A DNA stretch of 64,000 nt, taken from the NCBI RefSeq assembly GCF_014648495.1, contig NZ_BMRF01000025.1, positions 1 through 64,000 of the forward strand, read 5' to 3'. This stretch comes from Actinomadura cremea. Lineage in GTDB: Bacteria > Actinomycetota > Actinomycetes > Streptosporangiales > Streptosporangiaceae. Positions 44,602 to 52,570 of this stretch are shown here, one piece after another (the first letter of the stretch is position 1; the number at the start of each line of letters is the position of its first letter). Made by a program: the position numbers and the translations under genes. The notes under the pieces were generated by a model. It was not told the origin of the DNA, made no database searches, and saw nothing but the letters and a program-made list of their open reading frames with translations.

Positions 44602-45300
44602 AAAACCGGCTGCCGCTCTTGCTGATCGGATACACGCCGCTGTGGCAGGTGCGCACGCGGACCACCGGACGCACCCCGCTGGACGCCCTGCGCGAGGCCC
44701 GGACCGCCTACAGTTCGGCGAACACCGCCGAGGTGATGACCTTCCTACCGCCGAGCCCCGCCACCGTCCGGCGCTTGGAGAAGGCTCAGGCGTAAGGCTT
44801 CCCTCCCGCGATGATGCCGGTACGCATACGAACGGTGCGATGAGTATCCCTTCGCCTCCACCAAGGAAGTCGGTCTGGGCAGCCCCCGACCAAGCGGGGC
44901 CGGGCCTGGGGCCCCGCTGCGGAACAGCGCGGCGAGGGGGCTGTATCTCCGGCTTTACAAGGGAACCGCCTCCTGGACGGCGAAGCGTTCTGCGTCCAGG
45001 TCACGGTGTGCCGCGCCGCCCGGCGGGCGGCGGCACAGTCAGGCGCCGCCGGTCACCCTCGACGCGCTACGCGCGTGGGCTGCCGAAAACGATGGCGGTC
45101 TCGAATCCAATCTGCCGACGAGATGCGGCGGCCGCCTCCCCCGGCCCGCCGTCGTGGTCCGCGCCGGCGGCACCGCCCTCGGCTGTGGGCGGTGTTCCCC
45201 GACGAGGACGGCTCTTCGGGATCGCGCTGCGGAGCCCGACGCGCCGGCTGGTACTCGACCTCGGGGCAGGGGAACCGGGCGACACCCGCTGAGATCTCCG
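44602..45300. other. Long region with gene scraps only
   Basis: On the + strand a frame ending at 44795 (ALREARTAYSSANTAEVM, LPPSPATVRRLEKAQA) reads like the tail of a lost gene. Near 45055-45290 VTLDALRAWAAENDGGLESN and, in another frame, GIALRSPTRRLVLDLGAGEP look like pieces of one frameshifted gene running up to the LexA-like promoter. Neither can be named. No intact gene is supported. Confidence 0.35.
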
Positions 45301-45321
45301 CGGAACCTCTACAATTCCGAG
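45301..45321 (+). promoter_or_regulatory. Leaderless promoter and palindrome of the LexA-like gene
   Basis: A consensus -10 box TACAAT (45310-45315) ends six bases before GTG 45322, so transcription should begin at the start codon. CGGAA (45301-45305) and TTCCG (45315-45319) form an inverted repeat over the -10 box, a plausible operator. It differs from the usual actinobacterial SOS box (GAAC-N4-GTTC). Confidence 0.55.
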
Positions 45322-45981
45322 GTGACCGGATACGGCGATCTTGAAGCTTTCGATGACCTGGGCGCCTCCGCGCTGCCCGCACGGCAGCAGCGGATCCTGG
45401 TCGCGATCCGGGACTGGGTGGTCAGGTACGGGTATCCGCCGAGCACGCGCCAGATCGGTGACATTGTCGGCCTGCGGTCGACCTCGTCGGTCTCGCGGCA
45501 TCTGGCGAGCCTGGAGGAGAAGGGCTTCCTGCGGCGCGGCGCATCGGTCTCCCGGCCGATCGACGTGCGGGCGTTCCTGGGCGGGGCCCCGGACCGCGGG
45601 CCCGAGGAGGCGGTGACCGTCCCCGTGGTCGGCCACATCGCCGCCGGCACCCCCATCACGGCCGAAGAGCACGTCGACGACACCCTGGCGCTGCCCCGGG
45701 AGCTCACCGGACGCGGCACCGTGTTCGGCCTGCGCGTGCGCGGTGACTCGATGGTCGACGCCGCGATCTGCGACGGCGACATCGTCGTGGTCCGGCAGCA
45801 GCCCGAGGCCCATTCGGGGCAGATCGTCGCCGCGATGCTCGACGGCGAGGCCACCGTCAAGGTGTACCGGCGCCGCGACGGCCGCGTCCTCCTCGAACCG
45901 CGCAACCCCGCCTACGACGTCATCGACGGAGACGCCGCCGTCGTCCTGGGCGTCGTCGTGTCGGTGCTGCGCAGCATCTGA
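45322..45981 (+). CDS. LexA-like self-cleaving repressor
   Basis: This 219-residue protein has a LexA winged helix (LPARQQRILVAIRDWV, GYPPSTRQIGDIVGL, STSSVSRHLASLEEKGFL) and an S24 protease domain: cleavage site IAAGTP, catalytic Ser in VRGDSMVDA and Lys in ATVKVYRR. The order and spacing are complete, so it should cleave itself when RecA is activated. It differs enough from the usual actinobacterial LexA (LTxRQRKVLEVI) to be a second copy. It has a leaderless promoter with a non-SOS palindrome. No mutagenesis gene is adjacent. Confidence 0.85.
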   Translation: MTGYGDLEAFDDLGASALPARQQRILVAIRDWVVRYGYPPSTRQIGDIVGLRSTSSVSRHLASLEEKGFLRRGASVSRPIDVRAFLGGAPDRGPEEAVTVPVVGHIAAGTPITAEEHVDDTLALPRELTGRGTVFGLRVRGDSMVDAAICDGDIVVVRQQPEAHSGQIVAAMLDGEATVKVYRRRDGRVLLEPRNPAYDVIDGDAAVVLGVVVSVLRSI

Positions 45982-45982
45982 T

Positions 45983-46786
45983 CTACCCGGCCGTCGGCGC
46001 CGGCCGGTCACCGCGCGCGGCGCACGCCTCCACGAAGCCGCCGAACAGCCGCAGGCGGTCCGCTTCCGGCCCGTCGTCGTCCTCCGGGTGCCACTGGACG
46101 CCGATCAGCCAGCGATCGGGATCCTCGAACCCCTCGACGATGCCGTCCCGGGCCGCCGCGGCGAGGACGAGCCCGGAGCCGAGCGCGTCCACGGCCTGGT
46201 GGTGGCCGGAGCGGACGACCAGGCCGTCGGCGCCCATGATGCCGTTCAGGCGGGTACCGGGCACGAGCCGGATCTTCTCGTCGAGGAACATCGGCCGCCC
46301 CTCGCCGCCGCGGTGCAGGGCGAAGTCCTCGATGTCGGGGATGATCGTTCCGCCCCGGTGGACGTTGAGCAGCTGGGCGCCGCGGCAGATCCCGAGGATC
46401 GGGCGACCGGCCTCCTCGGCCGCCGCGATCCCCCGGAGGGCGTCGCGATCGGCGCGCGCGTCCACACCGTAGGAGTTCGGGACGTCGGTCGGGGACGAGC
46501 CGTAGCAGCCGCCGTCGATGTCGCCGCCGCCGAGCAGCAGCAGTCCGTCGAACCGGGCCGTCACGGCCGGATCGGGCAGCGGAGTCGAGGTGTCCAGCAA
46601 CTCGTACGACGCCCCGAGCCGCACCAGCGTCCCCAGCGTGACCCGGGTGAAGCGGCGGACCAGTCGCGCGACCTGCTCGTCCAGGTCGGGGAAGTTGAGG
46701 GACACCAGTACCGCGACGTGCGCCACCGGGTCCTCCGGCGGGGGTTGGGTCGGCGTCACCTCCTCGATGCGGACGACCGGTGTCAC
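45983..46786 (-). CDS. Class I glutamine amidotransferase, gamma-Glu-GABA hydrolase-like (second)
   Basis: This 267-residue protein has the PuuD/peptidase C26 motifs: FDGLLLLGGGDID, nucleophile Cys in LGICRGAQLLNV and the catalytic His/Glu in QWHPED. It should hydrolyse gamma-glutamyl amides, releasing glutamate. GTG 46786 overlaps the aldehyde dehydrogenase stop by four bases, so it is the last gene of the amine operon. It is longer and only modestly similar to the other copy at 48276-48986, which suggests a different gamma-glutamyl substrate or step. Confidence 0.85.
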   Translation of the reverse strand: MTPVVRIEEVTPTQPPPEDPVAHVAVLVSLNFPDLDEQVARLVRRFTRVTLGTLVRLGASYELLDTSTPLPDPAVTARFDGLLLLGGGDIDGGCYGSSPTDVPNSYGVDARADRDALRGIAAAEEAGRPILGICRGAQLLNVHRGGTIIPDIEDFALHRGGEGRPMFLDEKIRLVPGTRLNGIMGADGLVVRSGHHQAVDALGSGLVLAAAARDGIVEGFEDPDRWLIGVQWHPEDDDGPEADRLRLFGGFVEACAARGDRPAPTAG

Positions 46787-48279
46787 AGCTTGATCCAGGT
46801 GCTCTTGAGGTGCGCGTACTTGTCGAGCGCGTGGAGGGACTTGTCGCGGCCGAAGCCCGACTGGCCGTAGCCGCCGAAGGGCACCGTGATGTCGCTGTCG
46901 TCGTAGCAGTTCACCCACACGGTGCCGGCGCGCAGGCGCCGGGAGACGCGGTGGGCGGTGGACAGGTCGGTGGTCCACACCGCGGCGGCGAGCCCGTAGG
47001 CGGTGCCGTTGGCGATCCGCACCGCCTCGTCCACCGAGTCGAACTCGATGACCGACAGCACCGGGCCGAAGATCTCCTCCTGCGCGATCCGCATGTGCGG
47101 GTCGACCCGGTCGAACACGGTCGGTTCGACGTAGTAGCCGCCGGTCTCGGCCAGGACCCTGTTGCCGCCGAGGACGGCGCGGGCGCCCTCCTCGCGGCCG
47201 GCGTCGATGTAGCCGAGCACCCGCTCCAGGTGCGCGGACTCCACGAGCGCGCCGATGTCGACGCCCGGGTCGAGGGGGTCGCCGACCCGCTTGCGGCGGG
47301 AGGCGTCCAGCACCTTCCCGAGCAGCTCGTCCTTGATCGATCGGTGGACCAGCAGCCGGGAGCCGCCGGTGCAGACCTCGCCCTGGTTGAAGAAGATCCC
47401 GGTCGCGACCGCCTCGGCGACCCGGTCGAGGCCGGGGGCGTCGGGCAGGACGATCTGGGGCGACTTGCCGCCGAGCTCCAGGGAGACCTGCTTGATGTTC
47501 GACTCGGCGGCGTACCGCAGGAAGCGGCGGCCGACCGCCCCGGAGCCGGTGAACGCGACGGCGTCGACGTCCATGTGCAGGCCGAGGGCGCGGCCGGCGG
47601 TCGGCCCGAAGCCCGGGACGACGTTGAGGACGCCCGCGGGAAGGCCGGCCTCGGCCGCCAGTTCGGCCAGCCGCAGCGCCGTCAGCGGGGACTGCTCGGC
47701 CGGCTTCACGACGACCGAGTTGCCGACCGCCAGGGCCGGGGCGACCTTCCAGATCGCCATCATCAGCGGGAAGTTCCAGGGCACCACCGCGGCGACGACG
47801 CCCAGCGGCTCGCGGGTGATCGTCGCCAGCACGTCCTCGGCCGTCGGCGCGACCTCGTCGTAGGTCTTGTCGATCGCCTCCGCGTAGAAGTCCAGGGTCT
47901 GGACGGTGACGCGGAGGTCGACGGCGAGCGCGTCGGTGAACGGCTTGCCCATGTCGACCGCCTCGATGAGCGCCAGCTCCTCGGCGTGCTCCTCGACCAG
48001 CCGGGCCAGGCGCTGGAGCACCGCGCGGCGTTCGCGCGGTGACCGGCGCGCCCAGCGGCCGTCCTGGAAGGCGGCGCGGGCGGCGGCCACCGCCCGGTCG
48101 ACGTCGGTCTCGTCCCCTTCGGCCACCCGCGCGATCACCGTGCCGTCGCGCGGCGAGACGCGGTCGAAGGTCGCCCCGCTCGCGGCGTCGACGAACGCTC
48201 CGTCGATGAACAGCCGGGTCGGCGGGGTCAGTGCGGCGGCGCGCTTCTCGAGCGCGCCCCGGTCGGGCTTCGCGGTCAT
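46783..48279 (-). CDS. Aldehyde dehydrogenase, gamma-glutamyl-aminoaldehyde type
   Basis: This 498-residue NAD(P)-dependent dehydrogenase has the cofactor lysine region SVVVKPAEQS, FTGSGAVG, active-site Glu in VSLELGGKSP and catalytic Cys in NQGEVCTGGSR. The sequence type matches PuuC/betaine-aldehyde dehydrogenases, which oxidise gamma-glutamyl-aminobutyraldehyde, aminobutyraldehyde or related aldehydes. It overlaps both neighbours by four bases. In this operon it should oxidise the aldehyde formed after ring opening of a cyclic amine. Confidence 0.9.
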   Translation of the reverse strand: MTAKPDRGALEKRAAALTPPTRLFIDGAFVDAASGATFDRVSPRDGTVIARVAEGDETDVDRAVAAARAAFQDGRWARRSPRERRAVLQRLARLVEEHAEELALIEAVDMGKPFTDALAVDLRVTVQTLDFYAEAIDKTYDEVAPTAEDVLATITREPLGVVAAVVPWNFPLMMAIWKVAPALAVGNSVVVKPAEQSPLTALRLAELAAEAGLPAGVLNVVPGFGPTAGRALGLHMDVDAVAFTGSGAVGRRFLRYAAESNIKQVSLELGGKSPQIVLPDAPGLDRVAEAVATGIFFNQGEVCTGGSRLLVHRSIKDELLGKVLDASRRKRVGDPLDPGVDIGALVESAHLERVLGYIDAGREEGARAVLGGNRVLAETGGYYVEPTVFDRVDPHMRIAQEEIFGPVLSVIEFDSVDEAVRIANGTAYGLAAAVWTTDLSTAHRVSRRLRAGTVWVNCYDDSDITVPFGGYGQSGFGRDKSLHALDKYAHLKSTWIKL

Positions 48280-48986
48280 CGGTCGTCCCTTCTCTTGCGG
48301 GCGCGCTCCACCAGGTCGGCGAAGAGGGCCGCGTCCGAGGCGGAGGTGGCGTGGAGGTCCTCGGGGTGCCACTGGACGGCGAGGACGTCGGCGCGGCGGT
48401 GCTCGACGGCCTCGACGACGCCGTCCGCCGCCGTCGCGGTCACCACGAGGTCCAGGGCGAGGACGTCGATCGCCTGGTGGTGGTAGGACGACACCGGCAC
48501 CCGTTCGGAGCCGACGACGCCGTGCAGGTGGGAGCCGTGCACGATGTGCACGTCGTGCAGGCCGTTGTAGTGGCCGACGGTGGTCTCCCGCAGGTGCTGA
48601 TCGAGCGTGCCGCCGAGGGCGACGTTCAGGACCTGCATGCCCCGGCAGATCGCCAGCGTCGGGAGCCGCGCGGCCGTCACGGCGTGGACCGTCGCGAGGT
48701 CGAGGTCGTCCTGGAAATCGACCACCTCGACCGTCTCCGGCCGCGGCGGCCGTCCATAGCGCTCCGGTCCCAGGTCGGCGCCGCCCGGCATCAGGACGCC
48801 GTCGAACCGCTCCAGCCGCTTCGCGAGGCCGCGCGCCGGATCGGCCGCCGGGCCGTGCAGCACGACCGGCTCGCCGCCCGCGGCGTACACCGCCTCGCAG
48901 ATGGCCTCGGCGGCGAGCGTCGCGCTGAAACGCAGGATCGGCACGGACTCGGCGCGGCGGCCGATGACCGCCACCAGCGGGCGCAC
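48276..48986 (-). CDS. Class I glutamine amidotransferase, gamma-Glu hydrolase-like (first)
   Basis: This 236-residue peptidase C26-like hydrolase has ERFDGVLMPGGADLG, nucleophile Cys in AICRGMQVLNV and His in QWHPEDLHA. It is a gamma-glutamyl hydrolase candidate for releasing the amine carboxylate. GTG 48986 follows directly on the stop of the solute-binding-like gene, and its own stop overlaps the aldehyde dehydrogenase start by four bases. Two such hydrolases in one operon are unusual. Confidence 0.87.
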   Translation of the reverse strand: MRPLVAVIGRRAESVPILRFSATLAAEAICEAVYAAGGEPVVLHGPAADPARGLAKRLERFDGVLMPGGADLGPERYGRPPRPETVEVVDFQDDLDLATVHAVTAARLPTLAICRGMQVLNVALGGTLDQHLRETTVGHYNGLHDVHIVHGSHLHGVVGSERVPVSSYHHQAIDVLALDLVVTATAADGVVEAVEHRRADVLAVQWHPEDLHATSASDAALFADLVERARKRRDDR

Positions 48987-49703
48987 TCAGACCTCCTCGA
49001 AGGGGTAGTCCAGGGTGGGCAGCCATGCGTCCCACACCGCGCGGTGGCGCCCGTCGGTGATCACTCGGGTGAGGGCGCCGTCCAGGTCCGCGCGCAGCCC
49101 GGGACGGTCCTTGGCCACCCCGATGCCCCAGCGGTTGCCCGTGCGCACGGTGAACGCGATCTCGAACCGCTCGTCGCTCTCCCCGAGCGGCACGAACACG
49201 ACGTCGTCGTCGACCACCGCGTCCACGGCCCCGGTCTCCAGCGCGGCGAGCATGTCGCCGTACACGTCGGCGGAGCCGTCGGAGCCGAATCCGACCAGGA
49301 CGGCACCGGCGAACGTCTCGGCCAGCGCCATGTTCGTGCTGCCGTCGATGGCGGCCACCCGCAGCCCGGCCAGGTCCGCGGCCGAGGCGACGCCCGAGCC
49401 GCGGCGGACGAGCACGCTCTCGTGGAAGATCGCGTACGGCCGGGTGAAGTCGACCTCGGCCTGGCGTGCCGGGGTGATGCCCTGCCCGCACAGCACCGCG
49501 TCCGCGCCGTGCGCCCGGACGGCCGGGATCATCTCGGCCCACGGCACGCGGATCCACTCGACCGGGCGGTCGAGTTCGGCCCCCAGCAGTCCGGCCACCG
49601 CGGGCTCGAAGCCGACACGGCCGTGCTCGGCGGACCACGGCGAGAACAGCGGGGGCGCCTCGGCGTCCAGGCAGGCCAGCCGCAGCGGCGTTCCGGCGCT
49701 CAC
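48987..49703 (-). CDS. Amino-acid-binding-like protein without signal peptide
   Basis: This 238-residue protein is of the family 3 periplasmic-binding fold: PLRLACLDAEAPPLFS, VDFTRPYAIFHESVLV and LAGLRVAAIDGSTNMA. Normally these have signal peptides, but here it begins VSAGTPLRLACL with no hydrophobic leader, so it should be cytoplasmic. GTG 49703 overlaps the glutamine-synthetase-like stop by four bases and it sits in the middle of the enzyme operon with no ABC permease. It could sense or present a small amine or amino acid, or have become an enzyme; it is not a transporter subunit by context. Confidence 0.75.
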   Translation of the reverse strand: MSAGTPLRLACLDAEAPPLFSPWSAEHGRVGFEPAVAGLLGAELDRPVEWIRVPWAEMIPAVRAHGADAVLCGQGITPARQAEVDFTRPYAIFHESVLVRRGSGVASAADLAGLRVAAIDGSTNMALAETFAGAVLVGFGSDGSADVYGDMLAALETGAVDAVVDDDVVFVPLGESDERFEIAFTVRTGNRWGIGVAKDRPGLRADLDGALTRVITDGRHRAVWDAWLPTLDYPFEEV

Positions 49704-51085
49704 GGGGCGTCGTCCCAGTAGGTCGAGCGCTCCCAGTCGGTCACGTGGCCGCAGAACCGGGCCCACTCGTCGGCGTGGTAGTCGATCAGGAGGGCGGAGA
49801 GCTCCTCGCCGAGCGCGGAGGTGATGACGGTGTCCCGGCGGAACGCGGTGACCGCCTCGCCCAGCGTCATCGGCAGTTCGGGGAAGCGGGCGTCCTGCGC
49901 GCCCTCGTACGACGAGCCCTGGTCGGGCTCCCCGGGGTCGACGGCGTTCCGCAGGCCGTCCTCGCAGGCCGCGATCATGACGGCGTGGGAGAGGTAGGGG
50001 TTCACCGCGGCGTCCGGCAGCTTGTACTCCAGCCGCCCGTTCGCCGGGAGCCGGACGGTGCAGGTCTTGTTGTCCAGGCCCCAGTTGATCTTCGAGGGCG
50101 CGAACTGCCCCGCGTCCCAGTAGCGCTTGTAGGAGTTGACCGTCGAGCCGTTGACCAGCATCGCGCCGGCCGAGTGGAGGAGAAGGCCGCCGAGCGCGTG
50201 CCGGCCGTCCTGGGACAGGTGCAGCTCGGTGACGCCGGGATCCTCCAGCACGTTCACGCCGTCGCGCCAGAGGCTGAAGTTGTGGTGGCAGCCGTTGCCC
50301 ATCATCCCCGTGGCCGGCTTGGGCATGAAGCTGGCCTCGATGCCGAGCTCGCGGGCGACCTGCTTGCAGATCTGGCGGTAGGTGATGAGCCGGTCCGCGG
50401 TCAGGTCGGCGTGGTCGTACATGAAGTTGAGCTCGATCTGGAACTCGTCCTCGTAGTCGCCCTCGATCATGTCGAGGCCGAGCGCCTCTGCGTAGCCGAT
50501 CACCTTCTTGATGATCGGCCGGTTCCGCTCGAGATGCTCGATGTGGTAGGCCGGGCTCGATTCCGGCCGGAACCGGGCCTCGAGCCCGTCCCCCTTCCAC
50601 GTCATCTCCGGTTCGCAGCCCGTGCGCATCTCCAGGCCGGTGCGCAGGGTGAACTCGCGGTGGACGCGCCCGAGGACGCCGCGGGCGTCGCAGGCGAACG
50701 GCGCGCCCGCGCCCTCACCGAGATGGTCGGGCTCGTAGAGCCGGCAGAAGACCCGGGCGAAGGAGGGATCCCAGGGCAGCACCGCGAAGGTCTCCAGGTC
50801 CGGGAGCGCGGTGTACTCGGCGGCGTTCACGCCGCCGCCGAGCAGCAGCCCCTCCCGGGTGGTCTGCAGGTTCGCGACCGCGGTGCGGTGCTGCTGCACG
50901 CCCCTGATCGCGGCCCGCTCGAGGTGGCGGGCCGGCATCACCTTGCCGACGACGCGGCCGGTGATGGACACGGACTGGTAGTAGACGTACTCGACGCCGT
51001 GCTCCGTGATGGTCGCGAGGGCGCCGGCGAGGTGCGGGCCGGACGCGTTCTCCTGGCGGTGGAGATCGAGAGCGCTCGTGGTCAC
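49700..51085 (-). CDS. Glutamine-synthetase-like gamma-glutamyl-amine ligase
   Basis: This 461-residue protein has the GS catalytic domain: TGCEPEMTW, EGDYEDEFQIELNF, NGCHHNFSLW and GLDNKTCTVRLP. It diverges from GlnA in the ammonia/metal region in the way PuuA and GlnA3-type gamma-glutamylpolyamine synthetases do, so it probably joins glutamate to an organic amine using ATP. GTG 51085 has a purine-rich site before it. It lies directly after the P450-ferredoxin-reductase set. The mycobacterial morpholine monooxygenase loci also carry a GS homologue in this position. Confidence 0.85.
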   Translation of the reverse strand: MTTSALDLHRQENASGPHLAGALATITEHGVEYVYYQSVSITGRVVGKVMPARHLERAAIRGVQQHRTAVANLQTTREGLLLGGGVNAAEYTALPDLETFAVLPWDPSFARVFCRLYEPDHLGEGAGAPFACDARGVLGRVHREFTLRTGLEMRTGCEPEMTWKGDGLEARFRPESSPAYHIEHLERNRPIIKKVIGYAEALGLDMIEGDYEDEFQIELNFMYDHADLTADRLITYRQICKQVARELGIEASFMPKPATGMMGNGCHHNFSLWRDGVNVLEDPGVTELHLSQDGRHALGGLLLHSAGAMLVNGSTVNSYKRYWDAGQFAPSKINWGLDNKTCTVRLPANGRLEYKLPDAAVNPYLSHAVMIAACEDGLRNAVDPGEPDQGSSYEGAQDARFPELPMTLGEAVTAFRRDTVITSALGEELSALLIDYHADEWARFCGHVTDWERSTYWDDAP

Positions 51086-51116
51086 AGGTGTGCCTCTGTC
51101 TGGTCGGTGGACCGCG

Positions 51117-52343
51117 TCAGGCGGTCGGGGCGAGGGCGGCGAGCTCGGTGCGGAGGTCGCGCTGCCGGGCGGGGCCGAGGTTGACGGCGAGGGCGCCGAC
51201 CAGGCGCCCGTTCCGGTGGTAGGTGGCGAGCACGCCGTCGGGCAGGCGGTTCGGGTCGCCTTCCTCGACGCGGACCTCGTCGGCCAGGGCCGGCGAGCCG
51301 AGGCTCTGGAGGCGAAGGCCGAGCTGGTCGCTCCAGAACGACGGGAGCGGGGCGAACGGCGTCGTGTCGGGCGGCTCGTCCGCGAGCAGCGCGACCAGCG
51401 TGACCGCGGCGCGCCTGGCGGTGTCGGCGGGCATGGCCCAGTGCTCCACCCGCCTGGGGACGTCGTCGAAGAGCGGGTTCGGGAAGCGGGCGACGTCACC
51501 GGCGGCGACCGCGCGCGGTGCCCCGGCGATCGCGAGCCGGTTGTCGGTCAGGACGCCGTCGTCCAGGGGAAGCCCGTTGCCCGCCAGCCACTCGGTGTTG
51601 CAGGCCGAGCCGACCGCCTCCACGACGACGTCGGCCGGCAGGACCTCGCCGCCGTCGAGGACGACACCGGCGACCCGGTCGTCCCCGGCGAAGGCGGTGA
51701 CGCCGGCCCCGAGCACGAACCGGACGCCCGCCGCCTCGTGGTGGCGTTGCACGGCCGCGGCGAGCTGATCGCCGATCACTCGCGCCAGCGGCGGTCCCGC
51801 CGGCTCGACGACGGTGACCGTGTGGCCGAGGGTGCGCAGCGTCGCCGCGGCCTCGCAACCGACGAAGCCGGCGCCGATCACCACGACCCCGGCGGGACCG
51901 CGCCGCAGGGCCGTGCGCAGCCCGTGGCAGTCCTCCACGGTGCGGAGCACGTGGCGTCCCGCCGCGGGACCGGGGGCGGCGAGCCGGCGCGGGCGCAGGC
52001 CGGTCGCCGCCACCAGCCCGTCGTACTCGGCACGGTGGCCGGACACGGTGGTGAGCGTCCCGGCCGCCGGGTCGGCCGAGGCGACGGCGTCGCCCAGCCG
52101 GAACTCGACGTCCGCGGTGCCGGGGCGGCGCCGCAAGGACAGCCGCTCGGCGAGTCCGGACGGCTCGGTGGCGTCGAGTCCCGCGAGCGCCTCCTTGGAC
52201 AGGGGCGGTCGGTTGTACGGCGGGTGCGGCTCGGCGCCGAACACCGTGATCGGGCCGTCGTGGCCGGCGGCGCGGAGCCGCTCGGCGGCCCGGAGGCCGG
52301 CGAGCGAGGCGCCGACGACGGCGACCCGCGGCTGGGCCGGCAT
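51117..52343 (-). CDS. NAD(P)H ferredoxin reductase (FAD)
   Basis: This 408-residue flavoprotein has the FAD motif VAVVGASLAGLRAAE at the N-terminus, the second Rossmann motif VVVIGAGFVGCEAAA and the FAD-binding VAAGDVARFPN. It matches the ferredoxin/putidaredoxin reductase family of the P450 systems. ATG 52343 shares one base with the ferredoxin stop (TGATG), so the two proteins are made together. It passes electrons from NAD(P)H to the adjacent ferredoxin. Confidence 0.93.
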   Translation of the reverse strand: MPAQPRVAVVGASLAGLRAAERLRAAGHDGPITVFGAEPHPPYNRPPLSKEALAGLDATEPSGLAERLSLRRRPGTADVEFRLGDAVASADPAAGTLTTVSGHRAEYDGLVAATGLRPRRLAAPGPAAGRHVLRTVEDCHGLRTALRRGPAGVVVIGAGFVGCEAAATLRTLGHTVTVVEPAGPPLARVIGDQLAAAVQRHHEAAGVRFVLGAGVTAFAGDDRVAGVVLDGGEVLPADVVVEAVGSACNTEWLAGNGLPLDDGVLTDNRLAIAGAPRAVAAGDVARFPNPLFDDVPRRVEHWAMPADTARRAAVTLVALLADEPPDTTPFAPLPSFWSDQLGLRLQSLGSPALADEVRVEEGDPNRLPDGVLATYHRNGRLVGALAVNLGPARQRDLRTELAALAPTA

Positions 52344-52531
52344 CAGTCCTCGATCAGGATCGCCTGCACGGGGCAGACATCGGCGGCCTCCTCGACGTGC
52401 TCCCGCATCGCCTCGCCGGGCGTGCCGTCGTACTCGAGCCGACCCTCGTCGTCGATCCGGAAGACCTCGGGGGCGGCGATGGCGCACTGGCCGTGGTCCT
52501 GGCACAGAGAGAGGTCGACATTCACCTTCAT
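52343..52531 (-). CDS. Small ferredoxin (CxxHxxC, [3Fe-4S]-type)
   Basis: This 62-residue ferredoxin has cysteine pattern CQDHGQC near the N-terminus and ADVCPVQAI near the C-terminus; a His replaces the second cluster cysteine, as in bacterial P450 ferredoxins of the [3Fe-4S] or His-ligated type. It is directly between the P450 and its reductase. It is the electron carrier of the cyclic-amine P450 set. Confidence 0.93.
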   Translation of the reverse strand: MKVNVDLSLCQDHGQCAIAAPEVFRIDDEGRLEYDGTPGEAMREHVEEAADVCPVQAILIED

Positions 52532-52570
52532 GGGAACTCCTCGTGGGGGGCTTCGGGGGCGGTCGTGCGG

